Shown in pieces: positions 1-8,375 of a DNA stretch of 64,000 bases. The notes beneath the pieces were generated by a model. That model saw nothing but the letters and a program-made list of their open reading frames with translations, was not told where the DNA came from and ran no database searches. The stretch's first letter is position 1. Every line of letters starts with the position of its first letter. The DNA lies in assembly GCA_002840125.1 (NCBI GenBank), contig PGZF01000002.1, forward strand, positions 248,001-312,000. Reading direction: 5' to 3'. The position numbers were made by a program, and so were the translations under genes. The DNA is from Gammaproteobacteria bacterium HGW-Gammaproteobacteria-15 (GTDB taxonomy: Bacteria; Pseudomonadota; Gammaproteobacteria; Enterobacterales; Alteromonadaceae).

Positions 1-675
1 ATCGGCCAGTCGCAATGCGCGCTCTAACTTCAGCCGCTGCTGGTTCACGTCATCAATAGCATTTTGTAAACGGGCAGCTTCTATCGTGGTTGCCGCATGA
101 GCTGTCAGAAGCATCAGTACATTGAGGTACTCATCACTGAACAGCTCGTCATTTTCCCATAGTTCAATGTAGAAAATTGCAATTAACTGATTTTGTTTGA
201 TTATTGGCAGGCAAATGGCAGTTGAGACGGAAAAACGCTGAAAGTAAGGGTCAAGATCATAAGGTGTGCTTTGCTGGCCAACGTTGGCATACAACAGTTT
301 TTTTGTCTGGATAGCGCTACTAATAAATGACTTGGGTAGGTCATCCCAATTGGCTTCACAATGCACATGCTCAACCATTACACCGTTCGTGTTAGTTTGT
401 GCTCTGGCTTCCAGTATCAGGCTATCGCCTTGTGATTTAAGCAGGAATACCCGCTGTGCGCCGGCATGTTTAATAATAATAGTTAACAACGCTTGTAATA
501 ACGTTGCATAATCTACTGCTTCTGAGATGGCTTTGGATGCGTTGAGCAGAACAGATAAATGCTGGCTACTGGCATCATCAGAAATGTGCAGTTTTTTAGG
601 TTTCATCAAGCACCAATGTATAGGCTGCTGCGCCAATGCTGCGGCATCTGCTAGTTTGGATTGCGGGCTTGCCAT
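1..675 (-). CDS. GAF-domain protein, likely C-terminal part of a sensor kinase (cut by window edge)
   Basis: The reverse strand reads open for 225 codons from an ATG at 675 to the window edge, so the C-terminus is missing. Residues about 35-215 form one GAF domain: a helix around LLNASKAISEAVDY, the AGAQRVFLL strand, the YDLDPYFQRF stretch and the closing TAHAATTIEAARL helix. This pattern is typical of the GAF that precedes the histidine kinase in large Ser/Thr kinase-AAA-GAF-kinase proteins, followed here by a coiled coil (DDVNQQRLKLERAL). The kinase and AAA parts are absent, because a TGA sits in frame four codons before the ATG. A GGAGGG lies 21 nt upstream, which is too far to fit this start well. 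It could be a short natural GAF-histidine kinase or a truncated large one. The receiver gene at 2949-3329 is a possible partner. Confidence 0.7.
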   Translation of the reverse strand, partial: MASPQSKLADAAALAQQPIHWCLMKPKKLHISDDASSQHLSVLLNASKAISEAVDYATLLQALLTIIIKHAGAQRVFLLKSQGDSLILEARAQTNTNGVMVEHVHCEANWDDLPKSFISSAIQTKKLLYANVGQQSTPYDLDPYFQRFSVSTAICLPIIKQNQLIAIFYIELWENDELFSDEYLNVLMLLTAHAATTIEAARLQNAIDDVNQQRLKLERALRLAD

Positions 676-900
676 TGGGATTATTCACGTTTTCTTCCCT
701 CCGTCTTGGTTATTGCTCGGGTTTAAAAGGCTCGCACAGAGAAGTCCGGGATAAATTACCCTCAAATTCGTATGAAAAGCGGGGGCAGTGCACAATGAAC
801 ATCATCAACGGCACCCTCCTAATTCATATTGTGCATAGGTTCTAGTTAAAGCGAGAGCAACAGCTATCGCTTACTTTAATACTATAGCGGGAGGTGAAAA

Positions 901-948
901 ATGGTGCGTCGCAGCAATTGCTGTCACGTTGCAGATCTTGCGGAATAG
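901..948 (+). CDS. Possible 15-residue leader ORF
   Basis: A GGGAGGTGAAAA ribosome site, much stronger than that of most genes here, precedes an ATG that opens a 15-codon ORF (MVRRSNCCHVADLAE) ended by TAG. It lies about 150 nt before the first AraC gene. The rest of the 676-990 gap shows no longer gene. It may be a leader peptide for the AraC pair or chance. Nothing identifies a function. Confidence 0.25.
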   Translation: MVRRSNCCHVADLAE

Positions 949-1095
949 TCGCCAATCTAACTGAAAGGGCAGTGCGTTCTTGAATGCATATTGGCTATAC
1001 TAAAAATATTGATTTCTCAAGTAGCGCTTAATTTGCGCATGGCTCGCCGAAACACCTTATTTGAGCGTGTGATGGCGTTTGCAGGAAGCACCGTA

Positions 1096-2001
1096 ATGAT
1101 CGAACCTGACAAACTTACTTTCACCCAATGGTACTGTGAGGGCCCAAAAGCTTCCTATCTGCGAGCGAGGAAGGCTCCGGGGGGCATCCTCGATCTGATC
1201 GAGGTCGCGCGGCCAGCCGGAGATATGTCTCGTCCAGCGGTGCCTGAGCTTGTTTTGTATCAGGACCAGATAGGTGGCGGCTGTGTCCGGGGTGATGCAG
1301 GCGGCGGAGCTTTCGATGTCAGGAGCGAGAAGGGGTCTCTCTATCTGGCAGCACCGAACTTTGCCAATACGGTCATTGCCAGCGCCAATCATAAGCTACA
1401 CAGCTTATCGTTCCCCGTGGCGCACTGGCAAAGCGTCCTCGACGAAGCGGCAGGCGGTGGGGTATCGTGGGAAAACTTACGACTCTACAGAGGATCATTT
1501 AACTCGCCGGTTATCCAATCAACGCTACGGAGATTGTGGGTGTTATCTGAAGAAGAGGGGGTACCGTCACGTCTGTTAGCCCGGGCCGCAGGTTGCGAGA
1601 TATTGGCCGAGCTGTGTCTGTTAAGTGAGGTACCATTCGATTCTGCAAATGGCGGCCTTGCTCCGAGGACAACACTGCGTTGTCAGGAATTGATGCGCGC
1701 GCGGTTGTCAGAAGATATCAGCCTGGACGAGCTTGCCGCAGAGGCGCAACTGTCACCTTATCATTTCGCCCGGATGTTCAAGCAAAGCGTTGGTGTGCCA
1801 CCCCGTGTCTACTTCACACAATTACGGATGGAGAAAGCCTGCGAGCTTCTTGCACTAACTGATCTTCCCATCACAGAGATAGCCTTTAAAATTGGCTACT
1901 CGTCCAGCCAGGTACTTGCCAGGGTGTTCTTCAAATATCAGCACATGAGCCCGTCCGACTATCGTCGGGCGTTCCGTGCACCGTTTTGCTTTAGCACCTA
2001 A
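1096..2001 (+). CDS. AraC-family transcriptional regulator, first of a tandem pair
   Basis: The protein has about 301 residues, with an N-terminal sensor domain (residues 1-185) and a C-terminal double helix-turn-helix of the AraC/XylS type (about 190-295). The helices around LSEDISLDELAAEAQLSPYHFARMF and LPITEIAFKIGYSSSQVLARVF are both intact. I chose the ATG at 1096 because an AGGA lies nine bases upstream and because it gives the same N-terminus (MIEPDKLTFTQW) as the downstream copy (MNEPTDLSFTQW). An in-frame TTG at 991 would add 35 unconserved residues. The next gene begins 22 bases after the stop and is a paralogue. The ligand is unknown; the N-terminus is not a cupin I can name. Confidence 0.85.
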   Translation: MIEPDKLTFTQWYCEGPKASYLRARKAPGGILDLIEVARPAGDMSRPAVPELVLYQDQIGGGCVRGDAGGGAFDVRSEKGSLYLAAPNFANTVIASANHKLHSLSFPVAHWQSVLDEAAGGGVSWENLRLYRGSFNSPVIQSTLRRLWVLSEEEGVPSRLLARAAGCEILAELCLLSEVPFDSANGGLAPRTTLRCQELMRARLSEDISLDELAAEAQLSPYHFARMFKQSVGVPPRVYFTQLRMEKACELLALTDLPITEIAFKIGYSSSQVLARVFFKYQHMSPSDYRRAFRAPFCFST

Positions 2002-2023
2002 CGTTGTTTTTGGTCCTGCTGTT

Positions 2024-2938
2024 ATGAACGAACCTACCGATTTGTCTTTCACCCAATGGCACCGCATGGGCGAACAGGCATCCTATGTGCGTACAAGCAA
2101 ATCCCCTGGCGGGATCCTTGATTTACTTGAAGTGGCGCGACCGGCTGGGGATATGTCTCGCCCTGCTGTAACAGATATTGTCTTGTTTGAAGACTTGCTC
2201 GGCGGTGGTCGGGTCAGCGGCGACCTTGGAGGGGGGCGCTTTGATGTGAGGAGCAAGAAAGGCGACCTTGCTCTTGCTGCGCCAAACTTCGCCGCTACGG
2301 TTATGAACGACGCTAACCATCAGCTTCGTAGCTTGGCGTTTCCTGTGAGGCAATGGCAAAGTGTGCTCGACGAAGCAGCCGACGGCCGGTTCTCGTTCGA
2401 GAATTTTTGTATCTACGGACGTGTGTTTGATTCACCGGCCATCCGACGGGTGGTCGGGAACCTGTGGGCTATATGTAAAGAGGAGGGCGCGCCGTCGCGC
2501 CTGCTGGCGCGTGCTGCTGGCTGCGAGATTTTTGCAGAGCTTTGCCGCCTGGGTGGAGCCCCGTTTGCGCCGACAAAGGGCGGCCTTGCTCCGAGGACAA
2601 CACTGCGTTGTCAGGAATTGATGCGCGCGCGGTTGTCAGAAGATATCAGCCTGGACGAGCTAGCCGCGGAAGCGCAGCTGTCACCTTACCATTTCGCCCG
2701 GATGTTCAAGCAAAGCGTTGGTGTACCACCTCGTGTCTACTTCACGCAATTACGGATGGAAAAAGCCTGTGAGCTTCTTGCACTAACAGACCTTCCCATC
2801 ACGGAGATAGCCTTTAAAATTGGCTACTCGTCCAGCCAGGTACTTGCCAGGGTATTTTTCAAATATCAGCACATGAGCCCGTCCGACTATCGTCGGGCGG
2901 TTTGTGTACCCTACAGCTTTTCGCAGCTGATGCGCTAA
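2024..2938 (+). CDS. AraC-family transcriptional regulator, second of a tandem pair
   Basis: About 304 residues, colinear with the gene immediately upstream. From about 2580 to 2900 the DNA is nearly identical to 1650-1970, and the encoded HTH domain (from LAPRTTLRCQELM to PSDYRRA) is identical residue for residue. The N-terminal sensor half has clearly diverged but keeps blocks such as GGILDL, EVARPAGDMSRPAV and QWQSVLDEAA. The ATG at 2024 matches the start of the paralogue. A GTG at 1976, inside the previous gene, is the longer alternative. The two proteins probably bind the same operator while responding to different signals (inference). The stop lies 10 bases from the convergent receiver gene. 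Confidence 0.85.
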   Translation: MNEPTDLSFTQWHRMGEQASYVRTSKSPGGILDLLEVARPAGDMSRPAVTDIVLFEDLLGGGRVSGDLGGGRFDVRSKKGDLALAAPNFAATVMNDANHQLRSLAFPVRQWQSVLDEAADGRFSFENFCIYGRVFDSPAIRRVVGNLWAICKEEGAPSRLLARAAGCEIFAELCRLGGAPFAPTKGGLAPRTTLRCQELMRARLSEDISLDELAAEAQLSPYHFARMFKQSVGVPPRVYFTQLRMEKACELLALTDLPITEIAFKIGYSSSQVLARVFFKYQHMSPSDYRRAVCVPYSFSQLMR

Positions 2939-2948
2939 AGTAAAAAAT

Positions 2949-3329
2949 TCAGACCTTTAGTGTATCGTCTATCGTTCTCAGTAAAAGTTCCACATCCACA
3001 GGTTTTGACAGAAATAGCACAGCTCCGGCACGGGCGATACGCAACTGGGTATTCAGATTGGCATTGCCTGAAATAAACGCAGTAGGAATATTCACTTCGA
3101 TAGCACGTAATTGTTCAAACAACTCAATGCCACTAATCCCCTTTAGCTTCACGTCAAGCACCATAAAACTGATGTTACGCAGAGCGTTGCTTTGCAATAC
3201 GGCTTCGGCTGATTCAAACAACAGCGTCTTATAATTAACTGAACGTAATAAGTTTCCTAACGCAGCCCGGACTGAAAAATCATCATCAACAATCGCAATC
3301 TGAGCTCTTGTAGCATCAAGTTTCTGCAT
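2949..3329 (-). CDS. Stand-alone response regulator receiver protein
   Basis: A single CheY-like receiver domain of 126 residues fills the protein and there is no output domain. The acidic pocket (IAIVDDD, residues about 14-17), the phospho-acceptor Asp in FMVLDVKL (about 58) and the conserved Lys in FLSKPVD (about 109) are all present, so it should be phosphorylatable. The sequence is closest in style to FixJ/NarL-type receivers. It could relay phosphate for a nearby kinase; the partial GAF protein at the window start is the nearest candidate. It converges on the AraC pair. Confidence 0.85.
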   Translation of the reverse strand: MQKLDATRAQIAIVDDDFSVRAALGNLLRSVNYKTLLFESAEAVLQSNALRNISFMVLDVKLKGISGIELFEQLRAIEVNIPTAFISGNANLNTQLRIARAGAVLFLSKPVDVELLLRTIDDTLKV

Positions 3330-3433
3330 ATGACTCCTATTACTTCCTATACTCCTGAACGAGCATGGATCCTTGTGAGTCCGAAGCCTTGAGTTGATTG
3401 TTGTTATTCAGCGTCGGCCGAATTAATCAGGTA

Positions 3434-3718
3434 TCAGACGTTGTCTTTGGGACTGCTGTCTTTTTCTGTTGTGTTTTTCGTGGTCAATATACTTGGCGTT
3501 CCGGTTATTTTAGGGACACATTCTGTTTTGAACCATAGCATAGTCAAAGGTTGGCCTACGATCAATTTTTTAAATACTGGCACAATTTGTTCACCAACCA
3601 ACATGCCCAGCAGACCCAGCAAGGCGATAACTGGCGGAGCGGGCGAACGCACTTGCAACAAGGAATAAATAATACCAACCAGCAAACCGACGCCCAGCGA
3701 CAGTAGATATAATTTCAT
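3434..3718 (-). CDS. XapX-domain small membrane protein
   Basis: About 94 residues. It starts MKLYLLSLGVGLLVGIIYSLLQV and then has a second hydrophobic segment (VIALLGLLGMLVGEQIVPV), the two-helix layout of the XapX family, followed by a polar tail of about 45 residues rich in Thr and Lys. The function of the family is unknown. I place the start at 3718 because GGAG stands eight bases upstream; the ATG at 3730 would leave no ribosome site. The tail is longer than I expect for XapX proteins. Confidence 0.7.
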   Translation of the reverse strand: MKLYLLSLGVGLLVGIIYSLLQVRSPAPPVIALLGLLGMLVGEQIVPVFKKLIVGQPLTMLWFKTECVPKITGTPSILTTKNTTEKDSSPKDNV

Positions 3719-3809
3719 ACAAGACTCCATTGAAATGAGTGCCTGAGAAACCCGGTTTATGCGGTTCTATCGAACACATAACCCAAAACAGAACACTGTG
3801 CCTCATTTG

Positions 3810-3853
3810 CTGATAATCCCGCCTTTGTTGTGCACCAAAGGCGGGATTATCAG
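3810..3853. terminator. Long perfect inverted repeat (18-bp stem)
   Basis: CTGATAATCCCGCCTTTG at 3810-3827 is repeated in inverted form at 3836-3853, separated by eight bases. The pairing extends four more base pairs past a bulged G. It lies 14 bases beyond the stop of the minus-strand hydrolase gene and probably ends its transcript, although no strong T-run follows. Confidence 0.5.
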
Positions 3854-3866
3854 GCAAACAGTGAAA

Positions 3867-4556
3867 TTATTTAGTAGCAGCTACAGGAGAAAGCGTTTCG
3901 TGAGTTCCGACTGCGCGTTGTGGCGCTTTATGCACCATAGTGTAGGCGTAATCCACTCCCATACCGTAAGCGCCAGAATGCTCTTTAACGAGGGTCATAA
4001 CAGCATCATAACTATCTTTATGGGCCCAATCACGTTGCCATTCCAATAGCACCTGCTGCCAGGTCACAGGAACAACACCGGCCTGAACCATGCGCTGCAT
4101 TGCGTAATCATGAGCCTCTTTGCTGGTGCCGCCAGACGCGTCTGCAACCATATAAATTTCGTAATCACCTTCAAGCATTGCACACAATGCAAAAGTAGTA
4201 TTACAAACCTCAGTCCATAAACCTGCGACAACAACTTTCTTTTTACCATTCTTGGCTAACGCATCACGCACTTTTTGATCGTCCCAAGAGTTCATTGAGG
4301 TGCGTTCCAGTATTGGTTTACCCGGAAATACGTCTAATAACTCGGGATAGGTGTAGCCAGAGAAACCTTGAGTTTCTACAGTAGTAATGGTGGTAGGAAT
4401 ATTAAAAACTTTAGCTGCCTTAGCCAAACCTACCGTGTTATTTTTCAGCACTTGCCGGTCGATAGACTGTACGCCGAAAGCCATTTGCGGCTGGTGATCG
4501 ATAAAAATTAGCTGACAGTTTTGTGGGGTCAGTACTTCAAGTTTAGGATTTGCCAC
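3867..4556 (-). CDS. Isochorismatase-like (YcaC-type) cysteine hydrolase
   Basis: The 229 residues show the isochorismatase-like fold. There is an N-terminal catalytic Asp in LIFIDHQPQM (about residue 20), a middle region PILERTSMNSWDD, and the nucleophile Cys in VAGLWTEVCNTTFAL (about residue 118). The closest match in style is YcaC of E. coli, an octameric hydrolase of unknown substrate. The gene is divergent from an amidohydrolase gene at 4921. Both are plausible catabolic hydrolases of the same inducible pathway (inference). The tail after about 205 is unremarkable. Confidence 0.85.
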   Translation of the reverse strand: MANPKLEVLTPQNCQLIFIDHQPQMAFGVQSIDRQVLKNNTVGLAKAAKVFNIPTTITTVETQGFSGYTYPELLDVFPGKPILERTSMNSWDDQKVRDALAKNGKKKVVVAGLWTEVCNTTFALCAMLEGDYEIYMVADASGGTSKEAHDYAMQRMVQAGVVPVTWQQVLLEWQRDWAHKDSYDAVMTLVKEHSGAYGMGVDYAYTMVHKAPQRAVGTHETLSPVAATK

Positions 4557-4920
4557 GATTAAATTCCTTATATTAGGTCGATTTCGATACGGTTAGATAC
4601 CGGTAATGAACCTGATTGATAAGCCTATTGCTGCAAACACAACTTCGGAACGAAGACGTGATTGCACAGTAAAATGTTGTAAAGGCCTAACGCGTTTACA
4701 TGCGTAATCGCTATAAGGCTGATACATCGTTAGTCTGAATAAATCGTCAGAGCTGCTCACATAGTAGAAGTGCTTTGTGCCGTTAACCATTATCCGTATG
4801 TATAGCTATGCAAATTGGTGATTCTTTACCAAACTTCGAACGTCAGAAAATCTTAATCGCCCATGCACTGCCACTTACACTGCAAGTGGGCACGATACTA
4901 ACCCTACCGGAGTCTCACTA
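4557..4920. other. Divergent intergenic region, no gene seen
   Basis: This 364-base gap separates the YcaC-like gene from the amidohydrolase gene and must hold both promoters. I see a short hairpin CTTCGGAACGAAG near 4643 but no convincing operator or small gene. The amidohydrolase start is supported by GGAG at about 4909. Confidence 0.4.
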
Positions 4921-6777
4921 ATGGACACGTCTTTAAACCAGGATCTTATTTTGATCAATGGCCACTTCCATACCATGGATAAAGCGCAACCAAAAGCTAC
5001 CGCAGTACTTATTCGCCAAGGTAAATTTGTGGAAGTGGGCGCAACAGCTGACGTGCTACGTCATCAAAATGAGAAAAGCCGGGTAATTGACCTGAAAAAT
5101 CATACTGTTATTCCGGGGTTAAATGACTCGCACATACACCTGATACGCGGTGGCTTAAATTATAATTTGGAGTTACGTTGGGAAGGCGTACCCTCAGTTG
5201 CAGACGCACTTACCATGCTTCGTAATCAAGCTGATCGTACCCCTCATCCCCAATGGGTAAGGGTAGTGGGGGGGTGGAATGAGTTTCAGTTTGCTGAAAA
5301 ACGTATGCCAACGTTAGATGAAATTAACAAAGCTGCACCAGAAACGCCGGTTTTTTTGTTGCACCTCTATGACCGGGCATTATTAAACCGCGCCGCGTTA
5401 AAAGCAGTGGGTTATACCAAAGACACGCCAAATCCACCCGGCGGTGAAATTCAGCGGGATGCCAGAGGCAACCCAACAGGGATGTTAATCGCACGGCCCA
5501 ATGCAATGATCCTCTATGCAACATTAGCGAAAGGGCCAACGCTACCATTGTCACATCAAATTAATTCGACCAGGCAGTTTATGCGTGAACTTAATCGTTT
5601 GGGTGTTACCAGCGTAATTGACGCTGGTGGTGGCTTTCAGAATTACCCGGATGATTATGAAGTGGTAGATCGACTGGCAAAAGATGACCAACTGACGGTG
5701 CGTATCGCCTATAACCTGTTTACGCAAAACAAAGGCAAAGAGCTGGAAGACTTCCAAAGGTGGACTAAAACGGTAACTCCAGGGCAGGGGGACGACTTTT
5801 ACCGTCATAACGGTGCAGGTGAAATGTTGGTATTTTCTGCCGCGGACTTTGAAGATTTTGTCCAGCCAAGACCTGACCTGGATGATGACATGGAGCAACA
5901 ACTAGAGCCCGTTGTCCGTCATTTGATAGAGAACCGCTGGCCTTTCCGTTTACATGCCACCTATAACGAATCGATCAGCCGTATGTTAGATGTATTTGAG
6001 AAAGTGAACAAAGACACACCATTTAATGGTTTGCGTTGGTTATTTGATCATGCCGAAACCATTACAGAGAAAAACATTGAGCGGGTGCGTGCTTTAGGTG
6101 GTGGTATCGCTATTCAGCACCGAATGGCGTTCCAGGGAGAATATTTTGTCCAGCGTTATGGTCAGTTGGCGGCACAGAATACTCCTCCGGTGGCAAAAAT
6201 GTTAGAAATGGGGGTGCCTGTTGGTGGTGGTACAGATGCTACCCGGGTGGCCAGCTACAACCCATGGACAGCATTGTATTGGTTAGTGTCTGGTAAAACG
6301 GTAGGTGGCATGCCGTTGCAGCTGGATAAAGACTGTTTGCCCCGCGATACGGCATTGGAACTATGGACTGCTGGCAGTGCGTGGTTTTCTGGTGAAACGG
6401 ATAAAAAAGGCAGAATAAAAGTAGGGCAACTGGCTGATTTAGTGGTTTTAGAGTCTGACTTTTTTACCGTGCCGGAAGAAGAGATTAAAGGCATTGAGTC
6501 TGTGATGACAGTAGTCGATGGTAAAGTAGTTTACGCCGCTGGCGATTTCTCTGATCACGGCCCTGCGCCTATTCCGGTGATCCCTGAATGGTCGCCGGTA
6601 GCTATGTACCCCGGGCATGCCAGAGTGCATCCGCAGATGAGCAACGTGCCGCATCAGTGTGCTGGTTCCTGTGGTGTGCATGGCCATTCGCATGATGTGG
6701 CCCGCCGCTCAACTATGCCGGTGTCGGATCATAACTCGTTTTGGGGTGTGTTAGGTTGCAGCTGTTTTGCGTTCTAA
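4921..6777 (+). CDS. Metal-dependent amidohydrolase (YtcJ-like)
   Basis: The protein has 618 residues. It opens with the small beta domain typical of amidohydrolases (DLILINGHFHTMD, GKFVEVG), then the metal-binding HxH in VIPGLNDSHIHLIRGG (about 66-75). Further metal or catalytic residues fall in RLHATYN, LFDHAETI, and the Asp in VGGGTDATRVA (about 439). The C-terminal beta domain resumes at GQLADLVVLESD. The last 60 residues (HQCAGSCGVHGHSHDVARR, GVLGCSCFAF) are His- and Cys-rich and are not part of the core fold. The substrate is not predictable. A 22-codon ORF and a YoaK-family gene follow without a gap, suggesting one operon. Confidence 0.85.
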   Translation: MDTSLNQDLILINGHFHTMDKAQPKATAVLIRQGKFVEVGATADVLRHQNEKSRVIDLKNHTVIPGLNDSHIHLIRGGLNYNLELRWEGVPSVADALTMLRNQADRTPHPQWVRVVGGWNEFQFAEKRMPTLDEINKAAPETPVFLLHLYDRALLNRAALKAVGYTKDTPNPPGGEIQRDARGNPTGMLIARPNAMILYATLAKGPTLPLSHQINSTRQFMRELNRLGVTSVIDAGGGFQNYPDDYEVVDRLAKDDQLTVRIAYNLFTQNKGKELEDFQRWTKTVTPGQGDDFYRHNGAGEMLVFSAADFEDFVQPRPDLDDDMEQQLEPVVRHLIENRWPFRLHATYNESISRMLDVFEKVNKDTPFNGLRWLFDHAETITEKNIERVRALGGGIAIQHRMAFQGEYFVQRYGQLAAQNTPPVAKMLEMGVPVGGGTDATRVASYNPWTALYWLVSGKTVGGMPLQLDKDCLPRDTALELWTAGSAWFSGETDKKGRIKVGQLADLVVLESDFFTVPEEEIKGIESVMTVVDGKVVYAAGDFSDHGPAPIPVIPEWSPVAMYPGHARVHPQMSNVPHQCAGSCGVHGHSHDVARRSTMPVSDHNSFWGVLGCSCFAF

Positions 6778-6792
6778 GGACAGGAGGAACAA

Positions 6793-6861
6793 ATGAAACT
6801 AACTACCCCAGCTTTTTACAACAGCCTGACACAGATTGGTAAAAAAGGCTCAATATTATGA
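6793..6861 (+). CDS. Small ORF (22 aa) coupled to the YoaK-family gene
   Basis: CAGGAGGAACAA gives an excellent ribosome site for the ATG at 6793. The 22-codon ORF (begins MKLTTPAFYNSL, ends KKGSIL) stops at TGA 6859-6861, which overlaps the ATG of the next gene as ATGA. This is the standard layout of translational coupling. Function unknown. It could be a real small protein or only a coupling device. Confidence 0.5.
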   Translation: MKLTTPAFYNSLTQIGKKGSIL

Positions 6862-7559
6862 ATATCGAATCTCAACATCGCTTTCAGGCCATCAGCCTGG
6901 GTTTTCTGGCTGGCTATGTTAATACCTTAGGTTTTGTCGCTTTGTTTGGTTTGATGACAGCCCTTGTTACCGGTAACTTTATACTGATAGGCGCGAGTTT
7001 AGTCAGTGAATCCAGCTCCGGTGTGCTGATTAAGTTTTTAGCTTTTCCGGCTTTTATTGTGGGCATAGCAGCCATTCGTATTATCACTGTTTGGCTCGAC
7101 AGTAGACATCAGCAAAATTTGCAAATCCAACTGACTGTTTTGCTGCAGCTCGTTTTGCTGATTGCATTTATGGTAACAGGCTTGTATGCCTCTCCTATCG
7201 GTAAGGAGCAAACTACAGCAGCTATTATCTGTGGCATGTTTGGGGCTGCGGCGATGGGCGCTCACAGCGCTTACACCCGGCTGCTGTTGCCTCACCTGGC
7301 GCCTACTTCGATGATGACAGGAAATGTTACGCAAATCGTGCTTGATGCGATGGAGCTGATTTTAGGAAAAGCTGATACTGCGACTAAAGTAAGGATCTCT
7401 AAAGCTTTATGGACGATTAGCGCCTTTGCTATCGGCGCTATAGTGGCTGGTTTCTGTTATGTGGCTGTAAGTTTCTGGGCATTATTGGTACCTATAGCTA
7501 TTTTGATATGGTTGCTGCGTCAGGAGCATTATTGCAACACGGACGCGCAGCAAGTTTGA
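6858..7559 (+). CDS. YoaK family (DUF1275) membrane protein
   Basis: 233 residues with about six hydrophobic segments. The family signatures are seen near the N-terminus (LGFLAGYVNTLGFVALFGLMTALVTGNFILIGASL) and in the middle (CGMFGAAAMGAHSAYTRLLLPHLAPTSMMTGNVTQ). DUF1275 proteins are inner-membrane proteins of unknown transport or regulatory role. Its start overlaps the stop of the 22-codon ORF, and the amidohydrolase precedes both, so it may move that enzyme's substrate or product (inference). Confidence 0.85.
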   Translation: MNIESQHRFQAISLGFLAGYVNTLGFVALFGLMTALVTGNFILIGASLVSESSSGVLIKFLAFPAFIVGIAAIRIITVWLDSRHQQNLQIQLTVLLQLVLLIAFMVTGLYASPIGKEQTTAAIICGMFGAAAMGAHSAYTRLLLPHLAPTSMMTGNVTQIVLDAMELILGKADTATKVRISKALWTISAFAIGAIVAGFCYVAVSFWALLVPIAILIWLLRQEHYCNTDAQQV

Positions 7560-7563
7560 TAGA

Positions 7564-8265
7564 TTAAGGAAAAAGGTAGCGATATCGCTCGGAGCCAGGT
7601 AATGAGGTCTTTGATAGCGCTTCTTTAATCCTTTCGAAATGCTGCGACGCATTCTTGTTTACATAAAGCACAATCGGCAGCTTATGCTTTGAGAGGACCT
7701 TAGTATTGCTGAAAATACCCCCAGCCTCGCGCTCATACAGATAACGTGGGATGATAACGTAATCTAGCCTGTTGGCTTTTAGTAACATAATAATTTGATG
7801 ATAATCATTTACTTCAAATGGTGTGGCAGCAATAAAACTTGCAATTTCTTTCTGGGCATCAGCCCCTCTGAGGTAAGAGATTGTTTTGCGCCCCAGGGGC
7901 GCTTCTGTTTCCATACTTACTAAGTAAAATTCAGCACAATACAATTCAATAATATTTGCCTGTTCCATCAATCTCTTATTCGCTAATGCAACGAGTATCG
8001 GGGATTGTCCGTTCTCAAACATGTTTAACGCCCTTGGATAAGGGAACGTTTGAATAGTGCCGGTGCTATCATCAATGACGTCAACGACGATTTGAGTATA
8101 CTCGGTGTTAATGCATGCCACCTCATCTGACGGCGGACAACCGAAAGGACGAAGGTCTATAACCGGGTAAACTGTGTTTACAGGGTGGGCAGAAAAAGAG
8201 AAGCAAAAAAGCATCGATGCCAGAGTGCTGGCCAGCATTTTTGAGTTATTGTATATATTCTCCAT
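7564..8265 (-). CDS. Periplasmic solute-binding-like protein (family 3 type)
   Basis: About 233 residues. An N-terminal signal peptide (MLASTLASMLFCFSFSAHP region) is followed by a bilobal solute-binding pattern: YTQIVVDVI, FPYPRALNMFENGQ, FYLVSMETEAPLGR, a hinge near DYHQIIMLLKANRLDYVIIP and a C-terminal YVNKNASQHFERIKEAL. This is the layout of short transporter-substrate-binding proteins common in Alteromonadales, many of which are orphan. I set the start at 8265 because GAAGG lies nine bases upstream; an upstream ATG at 8307 has no ribosome site. No permease is nearby. Confidence 0.7.
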   Translation of the reverse strand: MENIYNNSKMLASTLASMLFCFSFSAHPVNTVYPVIDLRPFGCPPSDEVACINTEYTQIVVDVIDDSTGTIQTFPYPRALNMFENGQSPILVALANKRLMEQANIIELYCAEFYLVSMETEAPLGRKTISYLRGADAQKEIASFIAATPFEVNDYHQIIMLLKANRLDYVIIPRYLYEREAGGIFSNTKVLSKHKLPIVLYVNKNASQHFERIKEALSKTSLPGSERYRYLFP

Positions 8266-8375
8266 TAAATACCTTCGTAATACTGCATATATAATTACTA
8301 CTTCCAATGCTTGTCTGGTTACAGATTAGATGCCAAATGCCATTTGTGGTTGATAAACAATGAAAGGTTTATATA

